Shown here in pieces: positions 18,567 to 27,694 of a DNA stretch of 64,000 nucleotides (its first letter is position 1; the number at the start of each line of letters is the position of its first letter). Origin of the DNA: Lampropedia cohaerens (GTDB lineage Bacteria; Pseudomonadota; Gammaproteobacteria; Burkholderiales; Burkholderiaceae_C); the NCBI RefSeq assembly GCF_001005215.1, contig NZ_LBNQ01000019.1, positions 1-64,000 of the forward strand, in the 5' to 3' direction. The position numbers were made by a program, and so were the translations under genes. The notes under the pieces were generated by a model. That model was not told where the DNA came from, searched no databases, and saw nothing but the letters and a program-made list of their open reading frames with translations.

Positions 18567-19556
18567 ATGACCATCACAACTGCCCCCCTCGCCGAACTTG
18601 CCAAGGAAGCCCGCATGGGCGGCGAAGGCACGGAGAGCACCCGCCGCGAAGTGCGCCGCATCGATCTGTCCGACTTTGCCGCGCGCAAGCGCGAAATCGC
18701 CGAGCAGCTCTGGAGCGCAGCGCGCGACATCGGCTTCTTCCAGGTCGTCAACCATGGCATTGCGCAAAGCCAGATCGACGGCGCGTTTGCCGCTGCCGAG
18801 CGCTTCTTCGCGCTGCCCGATGACGTGAAGGCGCAATGGCCGTTGCGCCGCAACGCCGGGTGGGAAAGCAAGGCGCAGGTGCGTCCCTCTACGCGCACCC
18901 CCGACCAGAAGGAGTCCTACCAGATCACCGTGCCCCGCATGCAAGGGCTGTGGCCGAGCGAGCAGGAACTGCCGGGATTCAAGCAGGAGGTGCTGGCTTT
19001 CGAACGCGAGTGCTGGTCACTGGGCATGCAGATCCTCTCATGCTTTGCATGGAAGCTGGGCTTTGCCGAAGACTTTTTCGACAAGGCGCACGATCCGGCC
19101 TCGCCCGGCTACCAGAGCACACTGCGCATGCTGCACTACTTCGGCGTCGATGAAGGCTCCCTGCAGGGCCAGCCCGGCATCTGGCGCGCCGGTGCCCACA
19201 CCGATTACGACAGCCTGACCCTACTGTTCCAGAAGAAAGGCCAGGGCGGACTGCAGGTGCTGCCTGGCAAGGAAATGGAGAGCCAGGAATGGACCAGCGT
19301 GGAGCCTGACGAAGGCGTGATCACCTGCAACATCGGCGACATGCTCATGCGCTGGAGCGACGACGTGCTGCCCTCCAACTTCCACCGCGTGCGCTGCCCT
19401 CGCCCCGGCGAGTACATGGGTCCGCGCTACAGCCTGGCGTTCTTCTGCCAGGCCAACGAGGAAGCCATCATCGAAGGCCCGCTGAAGAAATACCCACCCA
19501 TCAGCGGTGGCGACTATCTGCGCGAACGCATCACCGCCAACTTCGCGAAGTACTGA
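18567..19556 (+). CDS. Isopenicillin-N-synthase-like Fe(II)/2-oxoglutarate dioxygenase
   Basis: This is a 329-residue cupin-fold oxygenase. The N-terminal DIOX_N part includes ARDIGFFQVVNHGI (52-65). The iron triad is His211 and Asp213 in AGAHTDYDSLTLL, and His273 in SNFHRVR. Arg287 and Ser289 in PRYSLAFF would bind the 2-oxoglutarate C5 carboxylate. The ATG has an AGGAG site. It is transcribed away from the deaminase operon and lies in the same region as an NMT1-type importer. The substrate is unknown; hydroxylation of an imported purine or related heterocycle is a guess from context. The stop codon's last base is also the first base of the repeat element that follows. Confidence 0.85.
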   Translation: MTITTAPLAELAKEARMGGEGTESTRREVRRIDLSDFAARKREIAEQLWSAARDIGFFQVVNHGIAQSQIDGAFAAAERFFALPDDVKAQWPLRRNAGWESKAQVRPSTRTPDQKESYQITVPRMQGLWPSEQELPGFKQEVLAFERECWSLGMQILSCFAWKLGFAEDFFDKAHDPASPGYQSTLRMLHYFGVDEGSLQGQPGIWRAGAHTDYDSLTLLFQKKGQGGLQVLPGKEMESQEWTSVEPDEGVITCNIGDMLMRWSDDVLPSNFHRVRCPRPGEYMGPRYSLAFFCQANEEAIIEGPLKKYPPISGGDYLRERITANFAKY

Positions 19557-19824
19557 GAACCTGTTCGCGATCTTTTTATGCACCGCGCAGTCAGGCAAAA
19601 GTGCGGCGGGCAAGGCGCCTGCCGCAGCCCAGACTGGGCGTCTGCGCAAGGCAGGCAACGCCGCCCGGTGTGCTTTTGCCTGGCTGCCCTTCGGGTTGGC
19701 TCACCAGACGCACGCTGCGGCGTTGCAAATCCTCGTCGGGCCACCAGCCCGACTGCGGTTCGCGCCTTGCATCGCATCGTCTGGTGAGCCAACGCGGTAC
19801 ATAAAAAGATCGTGAACAGGTTCT
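19556..19824. repeat. MITE-like repeat element, copy A
   Basis: This 269-bp non-coding element is bounded by 25-bp inverted ends matching at 24 positions, beginning AGAACCTGTTCRCGATCTTT. Inside, GTTGGCTCACCAGACG and CGTCTGGTGAGCCAAC form a second stem. A 31-base internal block (19585-19615) recurs reversed in copy B at 44153-44183. It has no transposase, so any movement would need one supplied elsewhere. Confidence 0.8.
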
Positions 19825-19898
19825 GAGGCCGCTTTCCCCGCGGATGGCAGAACGGGCGCATTGAGCGCCCGTTTTTGTTGCCTCAATATGCCTGCCAC
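19557..19898. other. Convergent gap between oxygenase and ABC permease
   Basis: This 342-base gap is filled by repeat copy A and an intrinsic terminator; no gene is supported. Short open frames inside the repeat are translations of its palindromes. Confidence 0.7.
19851..19876 (+). terminator. Intrinsic terminator after oxygenase gene
   Basis: AACGGGCGC and GCGCCCGTT form a 9-bp stem with a 5-base loop, followed by TTTTG. It ends plus-strand transcripts that have crossed repeat A, and may also slow transcription from the convergent ABC operon. Confidence 0.75.
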
Positions 19899-20666
19899 TC
19901 ACCCCTGCGAGCCACGACGCGCCCAGCCAGTGGTGTGCTTTTCCACCAGACTGAACAGCTCGTACATGGCCATGGCCATCACACCAATGACCATCAGCCC
20001 GGCAAAGGCCAGCCCCATCTGCATGGACGAACCCGCGGACATCAGCAGGTAGCCAATGCCTAGGTTGGAGGCCGTCATCTCCGACACGGTCGTGCCCACG
20101 AACGCCAGCGTGATCGCCACCTTCAGCGAGGCGAAGAAATACGGCATGGAGCGCGGCAGGCCGATCTTGACCAGCACGTCCCAGCGCTTGGCGCCCAGCA
20201 CACGCAGCACATCCTCCAGTTCTGGCTCCAGCGTCGCCAGCCCGGTGGCGATGTTGACCATGATGGGAAAGAAGCTGATCAGAAAGGCCGTGAGAATCGC
20301 CGGCCCCACACCGATGCCAAACCACACCACCAGCACCGGAACAAAGGCTGCCTTGGGCAGGGCATTGAACGCGGTCATCAGCGGATAGACCGCTGCGTAC
20401 GCCAGGCGCGAGGAGCCAATCAGAAAGCCCAGCAGCACTCCGACGACGATGGAGATACCGAACCCCGCCATGGTGACCCAGAAGGTGCGCCAGGCATGCC
20501 CGGCGATGACTTCCTTGTATTGCCAGAACTGTTCCCAGATCCGCACCGGGCTGGGAAAAATGAATTCGGATATTTCCAGGCCCGAGCAGATCAGCTGCCA
20601 CAGCACCAGCACCAGCACCAGCAGGATCCAGGGCGACCAGCGTTCGAGTTGCTTGTTGTTTTTCAT
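19899..20666 (-). CDS. ABC transporter permease, SsuC/TauC type
   Basis: This 255-residue inner-membrane permease has about six helices. WQLICSGLEISEFIFPSP opens it, and the EAA-type loop LRVLGAKRWDVLVKIGLPRSMPYFF lies near residues 155-180. It is the last gene of the binding protein - ATPase - permease operon. The family imports aromatic, sulfonate, pyrimidine or purine-like compounds; this member's substrate is unknown. It may serve both NMT1-like binding proteins in the region. Confidence 0.9.
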   Translation of the reverse strand: MKNNKQLERWSPWILLVLVLVLWQLICSGLEISEFIFPSPVRIWEQFWQYKEVIAGHAWRTFWVTMAGFGISIVVGVLLGFLIGSSRLAYAAVYPLMTAFNALPKAAFVPVLVVWFGIGVGPAILTAFLISFFPIMVNIATGLATLEPELEDVLRVLGAKRWDVLVKIGLPRSMPYFFASLKVAITLAFVGTTVSEMTASNLGIGYLLMSAGSSMQMGLAFAGLMVIGVMAMAMYELFSLVEKHTTGWARRGSQG

Positions 20667-20708
20667 GAATGACTAGCTGTATGTTGAAACCCACCGGCGG
20701 TGCCCGCC

Positions 20709-21563
20709 CTACTGGCTGATGACGGGCGCCTCCGCTGCCACCGGACTGCCCTGGCGAATGGCGCCGATATGGCCGCGCAGTTCCAGCACAATGTCGGTGA
20801 ACGGCTTGGTATAGGTCACCTCCAGCTCGCGCGGGCGCGGCAGGTCAATTTCGCGCTTGACCACAAAGCGCCCGGGGCTCTTGCTCATGACGTATACGGT
20901 GTCGGCGAGAAACACCGACTCGCGCAGGTCGTGCGTGACCAGAATCACATTGAACTGCTGCTCCGTCCACAGATCGCGCAGGATGCACCACAGCTCCTCG
21001 CGCGTGAAGGCATCCAGCGCCCCGAAGGGCTCGTCAAGCAACAGCATCTTGGGCTCGTGAATCAGCGCGCGGCAAATGCTGGCACGCTGCTGCATGCCAC
21101 CCGAGAGCTCCCACGGAAACTTGTCCTCATAGCCGCCCAGGCCGACTTTCTGCAGCAGCTGCCGCGCACGTTCCTCGTAGGCCTTGCGCTCGCGCTTGAA
21201 ATTGGAACGGTAGGGCTCGACGATCTCCAGCGGCAGCAACACGTTGTCCACGGTGGTGCGCCATGGCAGCAGCGAGGGAGACTGGAATGCCATGCCGGAA
21301 ATCTTCACCGGCCCGTTGACGGGCTGGCCGTCGATGCGGATGGAGCCAATCGAAGGCTTGCGCAGCCCCGTGGTCAGCTTCATGAATGTGGACTTGCCGC
21401 AGCCCGAAGGGCCCACGATGGCGATGAACTCGCCCTGCCGGATCTGCAGGTCGATGGCCTCGACAGCAAACTGGTTGGCCGCCAGCAACTCTTCGTTGTA
21501 GGCCAGCCAGACATCGCGAAAATCCACGAAAGGCTGCGCCGCATCTTGGTTGGTGATGCTCAT
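20709..21563 (-). CDS. ABC transporter ATP-binding protein, SsuB/TauB type
   Basis: This ATPase of 284 residues starts at the ATG giving MSITNQDAAQPF; a 13-residue extension is possible. Walker A is GPSGCGKST near residue 50, the signature is LSGGMQQRASICRAL near 155, Walker B is MLLLDEPFGALD near 178, and the switch is VTHDLRES near 210. The first 40 residues are longer than in SsuB. It lies 42 bases upstream of the permease gene and 114 bases after the binding protein gene. Confidence 0.92.
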   Translation of the reverse strand: MSITNQDAAQPFVDFRDVWLAYNEELLAANQFAVEAIDLQIRQGEFIAIVGPSGCGKSTFMKLTTGLRKPSIGSIRIDGQPVNGPVKISGMAFQSPSLLPWRTTVDNVLLPLEIVEPYRSNFKRERKAYEERARQLLQKVGLGGYEDKFPWELSGGMQQRASICRALIHEPKMLLLDEPFGALDAFTREELWCILRDLWTEQQFNVILVTHDLRESVFLADTVYVMSKSPGRFVVKREIDLPRPRELEVTYTKPFTDIVLELRGHIGAIRQGSPVAAEAPVISQ

Positions 21564-21677
21564 AAATCCATGGGCCTCTTGGGAAGAGAAAAGCTGCGCC
21601 ATGCCCCATCAAGGTGCTGGAACACTGACATACTCAGGCATGGTGCGAAGGCGCAGAAAATGCACTAAATAAGTGCA

Positions 21678-22706
21678 TTACTTTGGCGGAAAGACGGTAT
21701 CCAGCAACGCGGCATCTGGCAGAAAGCTGCCGTTCCACACCGCCTTGGGATCGATCGGCGCTTTGGTGCCGAATGTCTTTTCGACCTGCTCGGCCATCAG
21801 CGCAAGCCGCGCCTCATCCAGGCGTCCAAAACCCTCACTGCGCGCGTCGTCGCTGGCCACCACCGCTTCGAGCGCCATGGTCAGCCGGCGCTCTTCCAGC
21901 GGCACATTGATCAGACCGTCACGCGCCTTGACCGTCTCGATCGCTGCGGCCGGATCGACCATCACCTCTTTGGCGCCCTTGGCGAAAGCCGTCAGGAAGG
22001 CCGTGATCGCCTGCGGATTCTCCTCGATCAACTTGGGCGAGGCGATGATGACATTGCCGTAGAGCTTGACACCGTGATCCGCGTAAGGGAACACCGTGAT
22101 GTCCCCGGCCTCAACGCCGCGCGTCTCCAGGTTAAGGATGGATGTGAACGAGAAACCCGTGATGGCGTCAACATCGCCGCGCACCAGCATGGTCTCGCGC
22201 AGCGGCGGGTCCATCGACACCCACTCCACCTGATCGATTCCATTGGCCTCGGCGAACAGCGGAAACGCTCGCCGTCCGGCATCGAACACCGGCGCCCCCA
22301 GCTTCTTGCCTTCCAGATCTGCCGGGGTCTTGATGCCGCTCTTGCTCAGCGCCAACACCGCAGCAGGGGTGTTGTTGTAGCCCACCATCACTGCCACCGG
22401 CTTGTTGGGGCTGTCCGGGTTGTTGGCGTGGAACTCCATCAGCGCCGCCATGTCGGCAAAGCCCATGTCGTAGGAACCTGAGGCCACGCGGGTGACGGCC
22501 CCTCCAGAGCCATTGCCCGAGTCCACGGTGACGTCCAGTCCCTGCTCCTTGAAGTAGCCCTTGGCGGACGGGTAGGTAAACAGTGCTGCCGGGCCCTCAA
22601 ACCGCCAGTCGAGCTGAAACTTGATGGGTGTCTGTGCCTGCACGCCACTGGCAGCGGCCAGAGCGGAAAACGCCAATGCGAGCGTGGGGAGAATGCGAAT
22701 GGACAT
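21678..22706 (-). CDS. ABC transporter substrate-binding protein, NMT1/THI5-like (copy 2)
   Basis: This 342-residue periplasmic binding protein heads the importer operon. A signal peptide MSIRILPTLALAFSALAAAS...QA precedes KFQLDWRFEGPAALFTYPSAKGYFKEQGLDV. It shares RVASGSYDMGFADMAALMEF, HANNP and KLYGNVIIAS segments with the copy at 17162-18199, so the two are paralogues. Residues lining the cleft differ, suggesting related but distinct ligands. The leader contains a solo repeat-end-like sequence at 22714-22733. Confidence 0.88.
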   Translation of the reverse strand: MSIRILPTLALAFSALAAASGVQAQTPIKFQLDWRFEGPAALFTYPSAKGYFKEQGLDVTVDSGNGSGGAVTRVASGSYDMGFADMAALMEFHANNPDSPNKPVAVMVGYNNTPAAVLALSKSGIKTPADLEGKKLGAPVFDAGRRAFPLFAEANGIDQVEWVSMDPPLRETMLVRGDVDAITGFSFTSILNLETRGVEAGDITVFPYADHGVKLYGNVIIASPKLIEENPQAITAFLTAFAKGAKEVMVDPAAAIETVKARDGLINVPLEERRLTMALEAVVASDDARSEGFGRLDEARLALMAEQVEKTFGTKAPIDPKAVWNGSFLPDAALLDTVFPPK

Positions 22707-22713
22707 GGGTGCG

Positions 22714-22733
22714 GGAACCTGTTGAAAAGCCTA
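22714..22733. repeat. Solo repeat-end-like sequence
   Basis: GGAACCTGTTGAAAAGCCTA resembles the ends of the repeat family (compare 32598-32617). No partner end is seen nearby, and it lies in the leader of the binding protein gene. Confidence 0.35.
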
Positions 22734-22838
22734 TGAAAAATGCAAGCGCCCCCATGCCCAAGCAAGTTCAGTGCCCGCGGGATCCGCGGCAACAGCCCGG
22801 CCGTCGTAACGATCGCGTCGACGGCGCGCCCGCCAAGC

Positions 22839-24974
<2,136 letters not shown>

Positions 24975-25221
24975 GGGCGAGCGCTCGCCGCTTGCTGCCA
25001 CGCGCCCGCAGACGCCCGATACCACCGCGCTGCAGCCTTGCCCGAAAATCTCATGCGCACATATCCTCAATTCGCAAAAGCCCGTCGGCGCCCCCAAAGA
25101 CGGCGCACGGCAACGCCATCCCCACAAGCGCGTGCCGCCCGCAATCATAGAGCGGTCAACGCTTCCCTAGTTTGGCAACGCCGTCGCATTGGCCCATACT
25201 CGGGGAGTTTTCTTCCGTGTT

Positions 25222-25241
25222 AGAACCTGTTTACGATCTTT
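25222..25241. repeat. Solo repeat end (family of copies A/B)
   Basis: AGAACCTGTTTACGATCTTT matches the copy A terminus at nearly every base. No facing end is found before the ybhB-like gene, so this is probably a decayed or solo end. Confidence 0.55.
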
Positions 25242-25285
25242 GCATGCTCGCGCTGTCCGGGCTGACTTGGTCGCGGACAGGCTGT

Positions 25286-25316
25286 GGTGCCGCCCCCTCT
25301 GTGGCGGCACCGTTTT
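25286..25316 (+). terminator. Terminator-like hairpin in the leader of the YbhB-like gene
   Basis: GGTGCCGCC pairs perfectly with GGCGGCACC over an 8-base loop and is followed by GTTTT. It lies about 40 bases before the ATG of the downstream gene, so it could be an attenuator or the terminator of a transcript entering from upstream. Confidence 0.5.
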
Positions 25317-25351
25317 CCGTTTCTTGTTCAACCGCCATCAGGAGACTCACC

Positions 25352-25984
25352 ATGCTGCTCAAGAGCAACAGCTTTCAGGACGGCCAGCCCATTCCCGGCG
25401 AGTTCGCATTTGCCGTGACCCATCCGGAAACGCACGTGACGCTGGCGGCCAATCGCAACCCGCACCTGACCTGGTCGCAGGTGCCGGTCGGCACGCAATC
25501 ATTCGTGCTCGTCTGCCACGATCCCGATGCGCCCAGCCAGGCGGACGACGTGAACCAAGAAGGCCGTATCGTGTCTGCCTCGCTGCCACGCGTGGACTTC
25601 TACCACTGGCTGCTGCTGGACATTCCAGCGACAGTCACCGAGATCGCCGCCGGCGCCCACTCGAACGGCGTAACACCGCGCGGCAAGCCCGGCCCTCAGG
25701 CACCGGGCGGGATGCGTCATGGCATCAACGACTACACCACCTGGTTTGCTGGCGATGAGGCCATGCAAGGCACCTATTACGGCTACGACGGCCCGTGCCC
25801 GCCGTGGAACGATGAGCGGCCACACCGCTACATCTTTACCCTCTACGCGTTGGCAACGCCCACGCTGGCGGTGGACGGCGAGCTCACGGGCACCAACGTG
25901 CGCACGGCACTGGCCAAGGCCGAAGTGCTCGGCCGCGCCCGCCTCACGGGCCTGTACAGCCTCAACCCGGACGTGCCGGCCTGA
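25352..25984 (+). CDS. YbhB/YbcL family (PEBP-like) protein
   Basis: This 210-residue cytoplasmic protein is of the phosphatidylethanolamine-binding fold. An AGGAG site precedes the ATG giving MLLKSNSFQDGQPIPGEFAF. The family core is visible as NPHLTWSQVP, VLVCHDPDAPS, FYHWLLLDIP near 75-95 and GYDGPCPPWNDERPHRYIF near 150. Bacterial members have no firmly assigned role. It is monocistronic, and its leader carries a hairpin and a repeat end. Confidence 0.87.
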   Translation: MLLKSNSFQDGQPIPGEFAFAVTHPETHVTLAANRNPHLTWSQVPVGTQSFVLVCHDPDAPSQADDVNQEGRIVSASLPRVDFYHWLLLDIPATVTEIAAGAHSNGVTPRGKPGPQAPGGMRHGINDYTTWFAGDEAMQGTYYGYDGPCPPWNDERPHRYIFTLYALATPTLAVDGELTGTNVRTALAKAEVLGRARLTGLYSLNPDVPA

Positions 25985-26089
25985 GCGCCTTGCCAGGACG
26001 CCCGGTCTTGGCGGCGCGCGACGCATGAAGCGGTTTCGCATCCCTGCCCGGAACCGGGTCGGGTCCGGCGGCGCCCCGGGGCGCGGTGA

Positions 26090-26557
26090 TCACACAAACC
26101 CAATCCACCGCCCCGCCACCAGCACTGCGAGCCAGAGCAGCAGAGAGAGCGCAGCGCGCAGGCGCACGGTGCCAGTCACCACGCCTGTTGCCAACGCCTG
26201 GCGCAACCCGGCGCAGCGGTGCTGCACAAGCACGTTCACCAACGCCAGTGCAAGCAGCCCCATCTTGAACTGAAATGCGGCGTTGACCAGATAGCTCGCC
26301 GGCTGCACGGTGAAAAGCCAGCATCCGGTCAGCAGTGCCAGCGTCAGGCCACCGCCGGCCGAGCGCACCAGCATTGCCAGCGTTGCGCTGGCACGGCCGC
26401 GCAACAGCTGCCAGTCCAGGGGCAGAATGCCGCCCAGCAGCAGGGCAATGCCAAGAATATGCGTTGCATTGACGAACAGGTAAGCCGTGCCGGACTGCTG
26501 CAGCCACACCGCGCCCGGCCAGTCCGCCAGATGCGCGATCCACGCCCCGGATTCCAC
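26090..26557 (-). CDS. Four-helix membrane protein, DUF6644-like
   Basis: This is a 155-residue inner-membrane protein. Hydrophobic segments are near residues 26-46, 68-84, 95-110 and 128-152. YLFVNATHILGIALLLGGILPLDW carries a histidine in the first helix, recalling haem- or metal-handling membrane proteins, but this is not proof. It lies 28 bases downstream of the DUF6152-like gene on the same strand, and the two are likely one operon. The function is unknown. Confidence 0.65.
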   Translation of the reverse strand: MESGAWIAHLADWPGAVWLQQSGTAYLFVNATHILGIALLLGGILPLDWQLLRGRASATLAMLVRSAGGGLTLALLTGCWLFTVQPASYLVNAAFQFKMGLLALALVNVLVQHRCAGLRQALATGVVTGTVRLRAALSLLLWLAVLVAGRWIGFV

Positions 26558-26585
26558 GGTCTAGCGCCCCGGAGCCGGTGCGCGC

Positions 26586-26984
26586 TCAGCGCGGCAAACG
26601 GGCGGGGTACATGTCGTAGTGCTGGCCCCCGACGGTGATGCGCACCGCCTTCATGTGCGGCTTGCCGGGCTCACGTGAGCGGTTGCCAAGCACTTCGATG
26701 GCATCGCCGACCTTGGCCGAATCCGCCGTGAAGCCCGATCGCCGGGTCTGGCTGGGATTGCCCAGATCAACCTGCCAGATTTGGCCATCGGCCGCCAGGA
26801 CCTGAATCGTCGGGTGGGGCGGTGCCATGGAAATGGACGCAATGGTGCCTGACAGCGTGCTTTGTGCCTCTTGCGCCCAGGTCCAACCATGGTGCGCCGC
26901 GGCGCTCGGGGCATACAGGGCGGCAATAGCCACCGACGCAACCGCAAAGACCTTACGCAGAACGCGAGTAGAACGACAGTACAA
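26586..26984 (-). CDS. Secreted DUF6152-like protein (TTG start)
   Basis: This is a periplasmic protein of about 132 residues. The start is a TTG: AAGGAG lies 7 bases before it and it gives a signal segment VLRKVFAVASVAIAALYAPS...A. No ATG in this frame is as well placed. The mature protein begins AHHGWTWAQ, as in DUF6152 proteins, and folds as a small beta-domain: TLSGTIASISMAPPHPTIQV, then WQVDLGNPSQTRRSGF. It precedes the DUF6644-like membrane gene. The double His after cleavage could bind metal. The function is unknown. Confidence 0.7.
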   Translation of the reverse strand: MYCRSTRVLRKVFAVASVAIAALYAPSAAAHHGWTWAQEAQSTLSGTIASISMAPPHPTIQVLAADGQIWQVDLGNPSQTRRSGFTADSAKVGDAIEVLGNRSREPGKPHMKAVRITVGGQHYDMYPARLPR

Positions 26985-27195
26985 GGCTATCTCCTTCCAG
27001 GTTCGTATGGAAAGGCACGATGCCAGCGCAATCCCATGTGGCGGAAAAGGTTCAATGGTGCGCACGCGCTGCGTGCAGCAGCAAAGTTGCAGCAAGGTTC
27101 ATACCAATGCATGGATGCGCAGGACCTGCTCAGGGTTCTCGCCTGCACCACGTTACTCCGCCGGGGCTGACAGAACAGGATGTCCGTGGCAGTCA

Positions 27196-27654
27196 CTACA
27201 CGTGGCGGCTAACCGGCGGCGTCACGGCGGTGGACTGCGGCGCGTCGGCGCGGCGATGCAATGCCTCGATAATGCCGCAGTGCTGGCCTGTGCCATCGCA
27301 CAGCGCGCGCAGCGCCTGCAACTCGCGCTCAAGCGCCTGCAACTCATGCAGGCGCTCGCGCACGTGCCCCAGGTGCGCGTCGAGCGCCTGCGCAGCCACC
27401 TGACAGTCCTGCGCATTGCCCAGCCGCAATCGCAGCAGCGTACGCACCTCGTCAAGCGACATGTCCATGCTTCGGCACAGGCGGATCAGTCGCAGCGCGT
27501 GCACATCCTGCGGGCTATAGAGGCGGTAGCCATTCTCGCCACGCACGCCAGGATGGATCAGCCCCTCGCGCTCGTAATAACGGATGTTCGAGGCCGCCAC
27601 CCCACTGAGGCGCGCGGCATCGCCAATACGGTAGCAAGGTTTTTCATCTGCCAT
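27196..27654 (-). CDS. cadR: MerR-family cadmium/lead regulator, CadR type
   Basis: This is a 152-residue metal-sensing repressor/activator. The start gives MADEKPCYRIGDAARLSGV. The winged helix contains SNIRYYEREGLI. Cys84, Cys119 and Cys126 reproduce the 35- and 7-residue spacing of the Cd-binding cysteines of Pseudomonas CadR. It is divergent from the P-ATPase gene and its start codon touches the -35 element of that gene's promoter. Induction by Cd, Pb or Zn is predicted. Confidence 0.92.
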   Translation of the reverse strand: MADEKPCYRIGDAARLSGVAASNIRYYEREGLIHPGVRGENGYRLYSPQDVHALRLIRLCRSMDMSLDEVRTLLRLRLGNAQDCQVAAQALDAHLGHVRERLHELQALERELQALRALCDGTGQHCGIIEALHRRADAPQSTAVTPPVSRHV

Positions 27655-27657
27655 GGC

Positions 27658-27688
27658 TTGACCTTGAAGTGACTGCAGGGTTTCCAAT
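27658..27688 (+). promoter_or_regulatory. MerR-type promoter/operator of the metal ATPase gene
   Basis: TTGACC (27658-27663) and TCCAAT (27683-27688) are 19 bases apart, the stretched spacing used by MerR activators. The spacer carries a 21-bp imperfect dyad (27661-27681, ACCTTGAAGT around a central G). The ATG begins only six bases after the -10, so the transcript is probably leaderless. Confidence 0.7.
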
Positions 27689-27694
27689 CATCGC

